Of a stretch of 64,000 nt of DNA, positions 8,863 through 18,082 are shown piece after piece. This DNA is from Bacteroidales bacterium (GTDB lineage Bacteria; Bacteroidota; Bacteroidia; Bacteroidales; Lentimicrobiaceae). The stretch is taken from positions 62,001 through 126,000 of the forward strand of contig JAEUTG010000044.1 in the NCBI GenBank assembly GCA_016788045.1, in the 5' to 3' direction. Under the pieces are notes generated by a model that was not told the origin of the DNA, searched no databases, and saw only the letters and a program-made list of their open reading frames with translations. Made by a program: the position numbers and the translations under genes. The number at the start of each line of letters is the position of its first letter. Positions within the stretch are counted from its first letter, which is position 1.

Positions 8863-9603
8863 TTATTGTTGAGATGTTTCCCTGCTTGACAAGCATTTCC
8901 GGACAAACACCATCAATTCAAATATCTCATTCCATTCCGGTGTTAGTTTTTGTGCATGAGCCAATTCATCCCTGAGTTGGTTCATATCCTTTAAGTGAGC
9001 AGAAAATTCATTCCGCTCGATTCCGGCAAATTGGGATTGAAACCTATCCCATTGCCTCGTAACAATGCATGAAAGGTCAACGATTTGAAGACAATCCAGC
9101 ATTTCTACTTCTTCATTACGTTGTTGTTTCTTTGCGAATAAATCCCGGGCATAACTCAGCCTGCCTTCAGAAAGTGATTGTTGCCAATCGTTGCCCATTG
9201 ATCTGATCTTATCTCTCAGTTCTACTTCCAGTAAACTTATCATTCCAAATAACCATATTCTGACCGGAATAGAGTCAAGATCAGCCCGGGAAACTATCAT
9301 TTTGACATTTCGCTTTACCTTCACAAAGACCTGAGGGTATACAAGCAATAACTCCATCACATCGAGAATGGGGGTACATTCAGATACCACTTCATAATCA
9401 ACCAATAGTCTGACAGTATCCGTCTCTCTTTCATATAACCTGAGGTCATTACTTTCGGAATTTCTTACCAGATGGACATCAAAGTTATTATCTGCACAAA
9501 TTCTACGTGCCTGACCTAATGTAGCTTCATGTGTGGGCGTTGCCACATTAATCACCGAGATCTGATTGGTGAAGATGTCTTCCAGAATATCGATTTGTCT
9601 CAT
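8863..9603 (-). CDS. CBS-pair-like protein with HEPN-type RX4H motif
   Basis: A 246-residue cytoplasmic protein. Residues ~15-130 look like a CBS pair (SVINVATPTHEATLGQARR; VFVKVKRNVKMIVSRADLD then PVRIWLFGMISLLE). The C-terminal ~110 residues are helical and contain RDELAH (R211 to H216), the RX4H pattern of HEPN ribonucleases. If active, it would be an RNA-cutting effector gated by a nucleotide-binding CBS region; that is inference from one motif. It is the last gene of the long minus-strand defence cluster, 32 bp after the glycosylase gene and next to the island's left end. Confidence 0.55.
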   Translation of the reverse strand: MRQIDILEDIFTNQISVINVATPTHEATLGQARRICADNNFDVHLVRNSESNDLRLYERETDTVRLLVDYEVVSECTPILDVMELLLVYPQVFVKVKRNVKMIVSRADLDSIPVRIWLFGMISLLEVELRDKIRSMGNDWQQSLSEGRLSYARDLFAKKQQRNEEVEMLDCLQIVDLSCIVTRQWDRFQSQFAGIERNEFSAHLKDMNQLRDELAHAQKLTPEWNEIFELMVFVRKCLSSRETSQQ

Positions 9604-9635
9604 AGTTTTAATATGTTACTTAAGAAATCCATTTA

Positions 9636-10547
9636 TTATAGTTTCTGCATCACAAACAGTCCATTATTAAGTCTGGTTATCCTGACACTATCTCCCTCCT
9701 CGATATTTAATTCTGACATGCAGGCTCTCCCTATTCTTAACAAATCGGACCTTCCTTCCCGGATAGTATAGGATGCACTTAGAGTCTGATTGTTTACCTG
9801 TACTTTGATGTGTCCTGAATTTGGCCTGAAAAAGGACTTAAAATCTACAGTTATACGCAAAGTGCCCTTCCTAATATCGACTTCAGTAATTGAATTCCCC
9901 AGGGATGGCAGGATTACTGAAATACCTGAGATTGGTTTTGGGGTATTTCTGGCAGTTTTGGCAAGACCCGTTTTTAATTTCTCTTTAGCTGTAAACACAA
10001 CCTGCTCAAGCGGTGTATCAATCAGCTGATTATAAAACAATTCCTTATTGCGGATGGATGCATTGTGAAATGGTACCTCATAAATCTCTGTGCCTTTATA
10101 GTCACCTACTTTTCCATAAGCATTCTTTCCGGCTTTATAATTTCTGGATATATAACCCTGTGCCTCAAATTCCTCAGCCACTTTTGAGTGGACCAGGCAT
10201 AGCTTCTTAACCTTATACTTTTCAAGAATGAAAACTATACGGTCAACTTGCGCCTTATCCGTTTTAACATTTGAACTATAGGTTTCTACAATTTCCCGAT
10301 TAAGGTCAGTAATCCCATAAATCCAATTATTGTAATTTATAGAATGCTCCTTGAATACTTTGACATCCCCAATGAGTGGGTTCAAAATTTGCTCTTTGAT
10401 CAATCCTGACCGGAATAATAAATTCCAGAAACTCAGAGAACCACTGAACCAATGTCCATTACTATTCGATCTAACCGGTGCATTAAGTGCAACAAAGAAA
10501 ATATCCATTTCCTTATAGACATGCTCCTTTAGGTTTAAGGTTTCCAT
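9636..10547 (-). CDS. UDG-superfamily (MUG/TDG-like) DNA glycosylase with C-terminal extension
   Basis: A 303-residue protein. Its N-terminus aligns by eye with the Mug/TDG catalytic region: FFVALNAPVRSNSNGHWFSG is the counterpart of the GINPGxxSxxxGxxFxxP motif (N22 in the LNAP position), then FWNLLFRSGL. The second motif is probably FHNASIRN (161-167), the counterpart of NPSGLSR/HPSP, which contacts the DNA. Residues ~220-303 are an added beta-rich domain ending ELNIEEGDSVRITRLNNGLF. The family excises uracil or modified bases, leaving abasic sites. Its position in a type I R-M operon suggests attack on modified phage DNA, as shown for the UDG-superfamily enzyme Brig1; substrate here is unknown. 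Confidence 0.7.
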   Translation of the reverse strand: METLNLKEHVYKEMDIFFVALNAPVRSNSNGHWFSGSLSFWNLLFRSGLIKEQILNPLIGDVKVFKEHSINYNNWIYGITDLNREIVETYSSNVKTDKAQVDRIVFILEKYKVKKLCLVHSKVAEEFEAQGYISRNYKAGKNAYGKVGDYKGTEIYEVPFHNASIRNKELFYNQLIDTPLEQVVFTAKEKLKTGLAKTARNTPKPISGISVILPSLGNSITEVDIRKGTLRITVDFKSFFRPNSGHIKVQVNNQTLSASYTIREGRSDLLRIGRACMSELNIEEGDSVRITRLNNGLFVMQKL

Positions 10548-10577
10548 ATAAGTATTTGTTGATAGACCAATTCAGTT

Positions 10578-11741
10578 CTACTTTATTTCAAACGTCGAAT
10601 AATTCGGAATCCTGAAATTGAAAAAAGGGAGACTATGCGAGCTGTTAGATTTGTAAATATAGAAGGATGCATTATCTCCTAAAAGATTTGCAGAAAGGTA
10701 AAGATCAGTACCTGGATTAATCGGATAGATGCTGTCAGTCAGCTTATTGCCAAAAATTGTTTCATTTATCCCTTTTATCGTATGGCGGGCATTTTTATCA
10801 TTTGGATCATTCATAACCCGGTATTCTAATTCAGTTTGAGTATAGTCGAAATTAAAGGCTGGGATACGCAATTTTGACCAGGAATAGTTCCAAAACGGCA
10901 ACTCAAACCCATAATAAATTTCACTGGCACTCTCATAATCAACATCATCACTTTTCTCTGAGTTCAGATAATACGGTACTTTAAGACAAATTTGTGATGA
11001 TTCATATCTTTCACTCTGGTTTCCTGACAGATAAAAAGGATCCACTTGTACTAAATGTATTTTGGCACTTACTGAAAAACTAGTTGCACGATATAAAAAT
11101 ACTTCTGGATTCAATATTACACCACAATTGGTTAAACTTAAACTCATCTGTCCTTTCTCAAAATCGAATACCGTATCAGCCTTTAATCCATGTTTGTTAA
11201 TCTCGTTGTAGTTCCATCGTAAAAGCCAGTTTTTAGGATCATTAACTATCGAATCAGCTAAAGTATATGGATTGCCAAACTTATCATAGAAATAAACTTT
11301 AATATTTGAAATTTTGACTTCAGAACCCCAAGAACGAAATCCTACTGTATATAGTACTTCGACTTTGTTACGCTCCTGATAATCTTTTATATAATTGAAA
11401 AGTGGAAATATACCTACATTGAAGATCATTAACGTGAAGTAAGCGGTATAGGTTGTCTCCTGAATCTCGTCCTTCTTTAGAAATGTTGCATATATGAAGA
11501 ATGATAAATTGATGATTCCCAAAAAAAATCCAACAATTATGTTCGCAGTAGTATAGGGCTCCGTTGAGAAAAAAATCAATGCTACGATAATAAAAACAAC
11601 TGGACTAAAATGAACCAATGATATAAGAAACCTTAATAATTTATCTTTCTTAGCCCATAATTTTCTCAAGAAGATTTTTACAAAATTTTTAATTATGTAA
11701 GACTTCTTAGGCTTTTGGGGTCGTTTTCTTGTTGTTTTCAT
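10578..11741 (-). CDS. Membrane protein of unknown function in the defence cluster
   Basis: A 387-residue protein with a very basic N-terminus (MKTTRKRPQKPKKSY) and three to four hydrophobic spans between ~40 and ~135 (FLISLVHFSPVVFIIVALIF; IIVGFFLGIINLSFFIYATF; YFTLMIFNVGIFPLF). These are followed by a ~250-residue soluble region rich in beta strands and aromatic residues. No family is recognised. It starts 15 bp after hsdR and is followed 30 bp later by the glycosylase gene, so it is in the same transcription unit. A membrane-linked sensor or effector role is possible, without direct evidence. Confidence 0.65.
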   Translation of the reverse strand: MKTTRKRPQKPKKSYIIKNFVKIFLRKLWAKKDKLLRFLISLVHFSPVVFIIVALIFFSTEPYTTANIIVGFFLGIINLSFFIYATFLKKDEIQETTYTAYFTLMIFNVGIFPLFNYIKDYQERNKVEVLYTVGFRSWGSEVKISNIKVYFYDKFGNPYTLADSIVNDPKNWLLRWNYNEINKHGLKADTVFDFEKGQMSLSLTNCGVILNPEVFLYRATSFSVSAKIHLVQVDPFYLSGNQSERYESSQICLKVPYYLNSEKSDDVDYESASEIYYGFELPFWNYSWSKLRIPAFNFDYTQTELEYRVMNDPNDKNARHTIKGINETIFGNKLTDSIYPINPGTDLYLSANLLGDNASFYIYKSNSSHSLPFFNFRIPNYSTFEIK

Positions 11742-11756
11742 AGTTTAAATTTTATA

Positions 11757-14723
11757 TCAATAATACTCCTTAATATAAGCATACGCCCTGTCAAACAATA
11801 CCTGATCTTTGTGTAGCTGGTATTTTAATAAGGCTCTGCGAAGAGATTGTTGAACTCCCCTTTCACCTGTATTAGTATTCTGCCAACCGGGAAAACTAAT
11901 TGCCCTTACAATAGCGTCTATATCAGTTACAATCCGTTCAACAACTGCCGGTGTCTGATCAGATTTCAATTCCAGGAAGATGTCGGTTAATGCTGCTTTG
12001 GGCGTTTTCTCCTGCATCAATTGCTCAAGCTCCTTCTCAGCCTGAACGGTTTCTTTTGCCAGTTTACAAAGCTCCTTTACAAATTCAATGGAAGTGATTA
12101 ACCCCTGTTCAGCTTTATCCCGTAATTCCTCCAGGCGTTCGCTGAGTTTTTTAAATTTCGGATTGCCGGCATGTTTCTGAAACCGCTTAATCATTATTTT
12201 TTCAAGCTTCTTTGCATTTTTCGGGTCCGGATTGTTAAAGATATTCTCGATAACATCCGCATCCAGCACAAATTCATCTAACTGGTGGACTTCTCCTACA
12301 TGGATGTTTTCGTGGATGAGTGCCGTTGTTTGCGCTCCCAACGAAAACCATAGAAGCTTGCCAATGTTATCAGAAGCCGGTTTAACCGATACAAATACCT
12401 GGCTTAACCATTTGTAATCCTGGTTGTATGGATCAAGAACCCGGTCAGGAGACAACGATTCCCACAGCCTGGCCAGGTATTTAAAATCTTTGGCAAAAGC
12501 ATCCTTTTTTTCATTTGTATGGATGGCATTCTGAGCTGCTTCTAGCCCCTCAAATCCTTCAATGGATCTATCTACCCCATCGAAATGCCGGAGCGCATTC
12601 TCCATGGCTTCAGGCAACTCTTCACATAAGTCAGCAAGGTTGGTAATGATAAGCTTCATGCTTGCTTCATCAAATTCCAATGCTTTGGCAGCATCGTCAA
12701 AAATCCCGAAATAATCGACAATCCTACCGAATGACTTATTCGGGAATTTCCGGTTGGTACGGCAAATGGCCTGTATGAGTGTATGATCCTTGATGGACTT
12801 ATCAAGATACATGGTTTGCAGGATGGGCGCATCAAAACCAGTTAACAGCTTCGCTGTAACAATGATAAATTTCAGATCAGATGCCGGATCATTGAAATCA
12901 TCGGTTATCTTTTCCTGCTGGGCCTTGTCAATTCCCCACTTCTGCTTAAAATCGTATTCATCATTGGCCGAGGTTGAGATGACCACTTTGCTTGCCTCAA
13001 CCGGCAGGTACTTATCCAATTCTTCTTTGTATTGCACACAGGCGAAACGATCCGGAGTAACAATCATTGCTTTGAATCCATGAGGGGCAACTTTTTCACC
13101 GTAATGTTCAGCGATGTCCTTCACAATCCTGGCAACCCGTTCAGGGGCCTTGAGAAATGCTGCCATCTTAGCTGATTTCCTGTTCAAGGCATCGGCTTCT
13201 TCGTCGCTGAGTGCTGCACTTTCCTTAAACGCTTCAAAGGCTTTGTCAATCGTTTCCTTGTCTACGTGCACATCCACCAGTCGGGGTTCAAAATGCAAAG
13301 GCAGGGTAGCGTCATCACGCAGCGAATCCTGAAAAGTATAGCGTGAAAGATATCCACCCTGGTCTTCAGGCGAGCCAAAAGCCCAAAATGTATTCTTATC
13401 TGCTTTATTTACCGGCGTACCGGTTAACCCAAACAGAAAAGCATTGGGCAAGGCTGCCCGCATCTGACGACCCAGGTCACCTTCCTGGGTACGGTGTGCT
13501 TCATCCACCAAAACGATAATGTTTTCCCGCGTATTCATATTCGGCCTGGCATCCTTGAATTTATGGATGGTGGAAATGATAATTTTCCGGGCATCCCGTT
13601 CAAGCATGGTCTGCAGTTCATTAATGCTATCTGTGGATTCCACATTGGGAATGTCGGCTGCATTGAAGGTTCCGGTAATCTGGGTATCCAGATCGGTCCG
13701 GTCCACCAGGACAATAACTGTAGGGCTCCTTAATTCCGGATCTCTCCGGAGCTTCTGAGCAGCAAATACCATCAGTAAGGATTTGCCCGAACCCTGGAAA
13801 TGCCAGATCAATCCTTTCTTAATCAAACCTTCCTTAACCCGCCGAACAATCAGGTTTGCTCCTTCATATTGTTGAAACCGGCAAATAATCTTAATCCTTT
13901 GCTTCTTTTTGTTGGAAGCAAACAGTGAAAAACTCTGCAGAATATCCAGCAGCCTTTGGGGATTAAGAAGATCCGATAACTCCTTCCCTATTTCACCCAG
14001 TCCCAATCGTTTGGCCAGGGCATCTTCATCACTTTCGATGCGCCAGGGAGCCCATAATTCCAGCGGGCAACGGATCGCGCCATAGTACAACTCCTTTCCT
14101 TCTGTAGCAAACGACAATATATTGGGAACGAACAACTGAGGTACTGCATTTTCATAGACATCGTGTATTTCGTGTGCCCCATCCAACCAACTCACCGATG
14201 GTCGGATCGGCGTTTTGGCTTCTCCGATAATCACCGGTATTCCATTGATCAACAAAACAATATCGGGTATTTTGGTTTCGCGATGATGAATCCGGTATTG
14301 ATTGGTAAGCATAAAAGTGTTGTTGGTAATTACCTCAAAATCAATAAGCCGGACCGGAACATGCCGGTTGTTCTCTCCAAAGGGCATGGTCTTATCACCA
14401 CTCATCCATTTGAAGAATTCTTCGTTGGCCTTTACCAAACCCATCTGGCTGACAGAAATCAATATCGCCCGGAGTTTATAAATTACTTCATCGGCCAGCT
14501 CATGCCGGTTAGAAATTTCGGGATTAAGCCTGATGAGTGCCGCTTTCAGTTCCGCTTCATCCAATACCTCATTCACGCCCCGGTTCAATGCTTCTGCTGA
14601 CTTGTATTTCCAAAGCGACCCATAAGTAGCATTGAGTTCAGCAACAGCGTTTTGATTCAGATTCACCCCGGTTAACTGGTGGATGATGTAATTTTCTACA
14701 CTGTTTAGTTCGGTAAAAGACAT
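11757..14723 (-). CDS. hsdR: Type I restriction endonuclease subunit R
   Basis: A 988-residue motor and nuclease subunit of a type I R-M complex; it translocates unmodified DNA using ATP and cuts at a distance. The N-terminal PD-(D/E)XK nuclease shows D154 in KIPDIVLL and E168/K170 in IIGEAKTP. The helicase has a Walker A (FQGSGKSLL, ~309-317), DEAH box (VLVDEAHRTQ, 407-410), motif III LFGLTGTPV, and late motifs near TGFDAPILQTMYLDK and QAICRTNRKF. A helical C-terminus would bind the MTase core. The length is normal and all key residues are present. It is separated from its partners hsdM and hsdS by three extra genes, an unusual order. Confidence 0.97.
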   Translation of the reverse strand: MSFTELNSVENYIIHQLTGVNLNQNAVAELNATYGSLWKYKSAEALNRGVNEVLDEAELKAALIRLNPEISNRHELADEVIYKLRAILISVSQMGLVKANEEFFKWMSGDKTMPFGENNRHVPVRLIDFEVITNNTFMLTNQYRIHHRETKIPDIVLLINGIPVIIGEAKTPIRPSVSWLDGAHEIHDVYENAVPQLFVPNILSFATEGKELYYGAIRCPLELWAPWRIESDEDALAKRLGLGEIGKELSDLLNPQRLLDILQSFSLFASNKKKQRIKIICRFQQYEGANLIVRRVKEGLIKKGLIWHFQGSGKSLLMVFAAQKLRRDPELRSPTVIVLVDRTDLDTQITGTFNAADIPNVESTDSINELQTMLERDARKIIISTIHKFKDARPNMNTRENIIVLVDEAHRTQEGDLGRQMRAALPNAFLFGLTGTPVNKADKNTFWAFGSPEDQGGYLSRYTFQDSLRDDATLPLHFEPRLVDVHVDKETIDKAFEAFKESAALSDEEADALNRKSAKMAAFLKAPERVARIVKDIAEHYGEKVAPHGFKAMIVTPDRFACVQYKEELDKYLPVEASKVVISTSANDEYDFKQKWGIDKAQQEKITDDFNDPASDLKFIIVTAKLLTGFDAPILQTMYLDKSIKDHTLIQAICRTNRKFPNKSFGRIVDYFGIFDDAAKALEFDEASMKLIITNLADLCEELPEAMENALRHFDGVDRSIEGFEGLEAAQNAIHTNEKKDAFAKDFKYLARLWESLSPDRVLDPYNQDYKWLSQVFVSVKPASDNIGKLLWFSLGAQTTALIHENIHVGEVHQLDEFVLDADVIENIFNNPDPKNAKKLEKIMIKRFQKHAGNPKFKKLSERLEELRDKAEQGLITSIEFVKELCKLAKETVQAEKELEQLMQEKTPKAALTDIFLELKSDQTPAVVERIVTDIDAIVRAISFPGWQNTNTGERGVQQSLRRALLKYQLHKDQVLFDRAYAYIKEYY

Positions 14724-14765
14724 AACATTGTCAATTAGTACAGGTTCGAAAGCTAGAGATGTTAT

Positions 14766-15377
14766 TTATGCAATCACACCAGCTATTGGGAGACTGCTTC
14801 TCTTAAGTGCATAGATGATTTCAATTCCGGAAAAAATCGCAATACCAAGCAAGTGAGAAGGAATCTGAACGCCCAGTTCATGACTTTCTTTATTCCTTAT
14901 ATCCTTCAAATATTTTCCGAAACTAAGCATTTGCTCATTGATCAAGTTAGATTGGTGTGCATGTTCTAATAAATTGTTCAGCATTGGCTTCTTAGAAAAT
15001 GACTTATCATTTTTCACTTTCTCCCTCAGCTGATTTTCAACAATTTTCGCAAGGTCTTTAACGGCTTTTGCGCCTTCATTTTTATCAACATGTCGTATTA
15101 CCGAATCAAGTTCGATATGAGTTGATGTATCCAGGTAATCGATTTCACATTTTAATCGTTGTAATTCCTTGACGGTACTCGGTTCTGCACTATTTATTGA
15201 GTTCAGGTATTTCTCAAACAAGCTTAAATATCCTGCTTTCAATTGTTGATTCTCTTGTGTTAATCTGGCTATTAATGCATCTTTCCGTTTGCCTTTATTT
15301 AGCTCATCTAAAAAAAGCCATAAAACAAGTAAGATGATGACACCAAACAGGATGTAAATAAAGTCTTTAGCTTTCAT
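14766..15377 (-). CDS. Membrane-anchored HEPN-like protein
   Basis: A 203-residue protein with one N-terminal membrane anchor (FIYILFGVIILLVLWLFL, residues 6-23), a charged coiled-coil stretch (~25-60) and a helical C-terminal domain carrying IRNKESHELG (R161, N162, H166). That is the RNxxxH signature of HEPN/DUF4145-type domains. The topology suggests a cytoplasmic HEPN domain tethered to the inner membrane. HEPN proteins are often RNases in defence systems, but this domain may also be a non-catalytic adaptor. It sits 3 bp after the PD-(D/E)XK gene and 42 bp before hsdR. Confidence 0.6.
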   Translation of the reverse strand: MKAKDFIYILFGVIILLVLWLFLDELNKGKRKDALIARLTQENQQLKAGYLSLFEKYLNSINSAEPSTVKELQRLKCEIDYLDTSTHIELDSVIRHVDKNEGAKAVKDLAKIVENQLREKVKNDKSFSKKPMLNNLLEHAHQSNLINEQMLSFGKYLKDIRNKESHELGVQIPSHLLGIAIFSGIEIIYALKRSSLPIAGVIA

Positions 15378-15380
15378 TTC

Positions 15381-16430
15381 CTAGAATATCTGATTGATTA
15401 AATATTCTTGAAAATTCTTGTCACCAAAATTTGGATTCTCGCACCAATACCAAAGTTCATCATCCTGGTGGTAAAGCGTTACCCAGGTAAAGATTAATGC
15501 AGCAACCTGATCCATAAAATGATGGGAGAAAATGCCTTTAGCGTTTGATGCTCTATCCGTTAGATTCATGGGGTTGTTGCTCCTTGTGTGTTTGATATCC
15601 GGGCCTAATACCTGTTCCAAATCAAAAAATGTAAAATGATGCGGGCTCTTACAATTCAGCGCTATAACAAAGGGGAATTTTTGTTTTCCGTATCTTCTGG
15701 CTTTTTCTTCAATGGCTTTTGACAGGGCTCCGCTTGTATTTACAAATTTAGCATCAAAATAATCAAATACGCCAACAGCCGGATTAATTCCTTCAATGCG
15801 GGATGAGACACGAGGCCAGAGAGCCAACTCTATTTGAACGTTTTCATCCTCAAACGATAAGGATTCTCTTGTGGTCAGTTCTAGCATTTGCAGATAGTCA
15901 AAAGTCTTTACAGTTTCCTGAATCTTCTTTATGACCGGTTTAACACTGAACGAACTCTCATTTTTTATCTGCAATTGCTGAATGGCAATCCACCAGGGAA
16001 AGTTTGCAAGATTATTAAGCTCATCGGCAATTTTATCCTGCTTTTCCTTGTATTCGCGTTCACAATCTGATACATCGTGCACTACTTTCGCTTCCAGATA
16101 GAAACTCAGCTCTTTTCCCTTTGTAACCCAAAAATCAGGTCGCTTGCCGGTGCTTTCCAATTGCGGGTGAACCGAAAGCTGAAAGCCCTTGTCATAAAAG
16201 AACTCATGCATGTATAGCTCAAAAAAGGCATCGGAAAAATGTTCTTTGCTTTGCATCCTTTTTTTAAGCTCGTTTTGCTCAGGTTCCGGATAATGACCAA
16301 ACCATGCATTCAGTTTTTTACGCACCAAACCAGATTCCTCCAAACCACTCCGGTTTAAAAAGGTATAGATACGCTCATTTGGCCTGGCATACGTATAATC
16401 GGTTCGTATTTTATCGGGAAAAAGTAACAT
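15381..16430 (-). CDS. PD-(D/E)XK nuclease-fold protein inside the R-M operon
   Basis: A 349-residue soluble protein. A restriction-nuclease-type core is visible at GKRPDFWVTKGKELSFYLEAKV, where D99, E113 and K115 fit PD-Xn-(D/E)XK. The preceding helix FSDAFFELYMHEFFYDKGF is usual for this fold. The C-terminal half has no recognised domain. It lies between hsdS and hsdR in a compact operon, which suggests an additional DNA-cutting component, independent or working with the type I complex. Catalytic competence is inferred from the conserved triad only. Confidence 0.65.
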   Translation of the reverse strand: MLLFPDKIRTDYTYARPNERIYTFLNRSGLEESGLVRKKLNAWFGHYPEPEQNELKKRMQSKEHFSDAFFELYMHEFFYDKGFQLSVHPQLESTGKRPDFWVTKGKELSFYLEAKVVHDVSDCEREYKEKQDKIADELNNLANFPWWIAIQQLQIKNESSFSVKPVIKKIQETVKTFDYLQMLELTTRESLSFEDENVQIELALWPRVSSRIEGINPAVGVFDYFDAKFVNTSGALSKAIEEKARRYGKQKFPFVIALNCKSPHHFTFFDLEQVLGPDIKHTRSNNPMNLTDRASNAKGIFSHHFMDQVAALIFTWVTLYHQDDELWYWCENPNFGDKNFQEYLINQIF

Positions 16431-16454
16431 GCTTACAGTATCAGTCTGATTAAG

Positions 16455-16817
16455 CTACCTTGCAATTATTTCTCTGATGTAAGACTTAAAATTAAACCGT
16501 GTACCTCCCGACTTTACATCAATCATATACCGTTCATCCTTCTCGGCCCATACCTCAATATCTATAGAATTCCGGTCTTTCCGGATTCTGAACTTCTCCG
16601 GGAGGTTTTTTACAAAACCAACCGGCAGAACAATCCAGATAATCTCTCCGGCTCCCTTAAAAAGCAAATGAACCGTATCACTGAACTTGTGGAGTGGAAC
16701 ATTTGTCCACCAGACACTTTTCGCCACATTGATGTTCGAAAATGACGCATTGGCGCTGCTTAAACGAACGCCATACGTTTTGTTGATGTACTGTATGATT
16801 TCAGATTTCGTTTCCAT
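16455..16817 (-). CDS. Small protein of unknown function between hsdS and the nuclease gene
   Basis: A 120-residue acidic/basic mixed protein, no signal peptide or membrane span. Its C-terminal half has strands and charged residues (SIDIEVWAEKD then RYMIDVKSGGTRF) that faintly recall a PD-(D/E)XK core, with D-V-K as the last pair, but this is too weak to name. It starts 21 bp after hsdS and ends 24 bp before the next gene, so it belongs to the operon. Confidence 0.6.
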   Translation of the reverse strand: METKSEIIQYINKTYGVRLSSANASFSNINVAKSVWWTNVPLHKFSDTVHLLFKGAGEIIWIVLPVGFVKNLPEKFRIRKDRNSIDIEVWAEKDERYMIDVKSGGTRFNFKSYIREIIAR

Positions 16818-16838
16818 AATTATGTTTTGGTTGCTCCC

Positions 16839-18080
16839 TTAAAATATCTGATTGATTAAACTCTTTTGCAAGGCTTTTGAACTTTCGTTTTTGGATTTGC
16901 TATTCACGATATTAAGTCTTATAAAGTCCATTTTATCAATGATCAATTTTTGTTCATTAATTGGGGGAATTGGTAATTCAATTTTTGCAACATCAGTCAT
17001 ACTGACATTCGCTTGATTTGCTGTGCCAGTGGCATTAAGAAAAAATCGACCTTGGAATAATTCCATTTTTGCTAAAAGAAATAAAAATTCAGGCAACATT
17101 ACTTTCTCATTTACCAATATCATTGCTAGTCTTTGATTGAGCAAATGCATCTTGTGCTCTTTCATTAAAGTGGGGAACCCATAATCACGTTTCCCATTTG
17201 TGCCTGTCAAACTTATTACAACTGCACCTTTGGGGATTAAATACTTCTGTTCAGCTTTACTTATCTCTTCCATAAAAACAGGTGATTTCTTCAAATCAAA
17301 ACCTTTATCTGTTAAATTACCAATTCTTAAAACCTGATAAGCTCCTTTTTCTTTGAATTCATCACTTTTGAAAGCGTTACCTCCAATAAGAGTACTGAAC
17401 GAACTTAACTTTTTCGTTTGCCAATTTTTGAATATTTTGCCAAAACGCAACTTTCGAGTATTATTTTTATGAATTTGAGCTCCATTTTCAATAAAGTTTT
17501 TACGATAAGATTCAAAACTTAATTCTAAAGTTTTGATAAGGCACATCTCTTTTTCTATCACTTCATCCATTGCCCAAAGCAGTTCGGCCAGCTGGGCTTG
17601 CTGGTCTTTGGGGGGGAGGAGGAATTCCTGTTCTTTTAATTGCACCCAATTTATGGTTGGAGAAAGTCCGCCAACGGAAATATCCACTGCACAGTGCATG
17701 AATAAATCAGAATGAAGAAAGAAAGGAAACAACCTGGGATCAATTACTTCAGGATTCGCTCTTAAAACAAATGCATGTGCAGAGCAAATTCCCTCAAAAG
17801 TTACAATGGAAGCTTTTCTTTGGTAGGCTCTTCTTTTACCGAAAATAACATCTCCGGGATAGCATTTTAATTTACCACCACTTACATCTGCAGGTGTCCC
17901 AAAACGTTTAATGTGAATGCTCTCAGCATCCAGATGCTCCAATCCTACATAAATAGTTAAATCCGTATTATTGGGATCTACTGTTTCGGAAATTTTCATT
18001 GCAATTTGATCAAATCGGTAGGATTCCCAATTTGATTTATCGATGTTTCTCAAATCTATATTCTGCATTGTTAATTCCAT
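16839..18080 (-). CDS. hsdS: Type I restriction-modification specificity subunit S
   Basis: A 413-residue DNA-recognition subunit. It shows the normal two-half plan. TRD1 covers ~15-150, ending at GGLSPTINWVQLKEQEFLLPP; a first conserved helix follows (QQAQLAELLWAMDEVIEKE). TRD2 begins at ~215 (NWQTKKLSSFSTLIGGNAF) and ends IELPIPPINEQKLIIDKM, with the distal conserved helix. It sets the target sequence for both methylation and cleavage. It starts 2 bp after hsdM. The recognition sequence cannot be predicted by eye. Confidence 0.95.
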   Translation of the reverse strand: MELTMQNIDLRNIDKSNWESYRFDQIAMKISETVDPNNTDLTIYVGLEHLDAESIHIKRFGTPADVSGGKLKCYPGDVIFGKRRAYQRKASIVTFEGICSAHAFVLRANPEVIDPRLFPFFLHSDLFMHCAVDISVGGLSPTINWVQLKEQEFLLPPKDQQAQLAELLWAMDEVIEKEMCLIKTLELSFESYRKNFIENGAQIHKNNTRKLRFGKIFKNWQTKKLSSFSTLIGGNAFKSDEFKEKGAYQVLRIGNLTDKGFDLKKSPVFMEEISKAEQKYLIPKGAVVISLTGTNGKRDYGFPTLMKEHKMHLLNQRLAMILVNEKVMLPEFLFLLAKMELFQGRFFLNATGTANQANVSMTDVAKIELPIPPINEQKLIIDKMDFIRLNIVNSKSKNESSKALQKSLINQIF

Positions 18081-18082
18081 TC

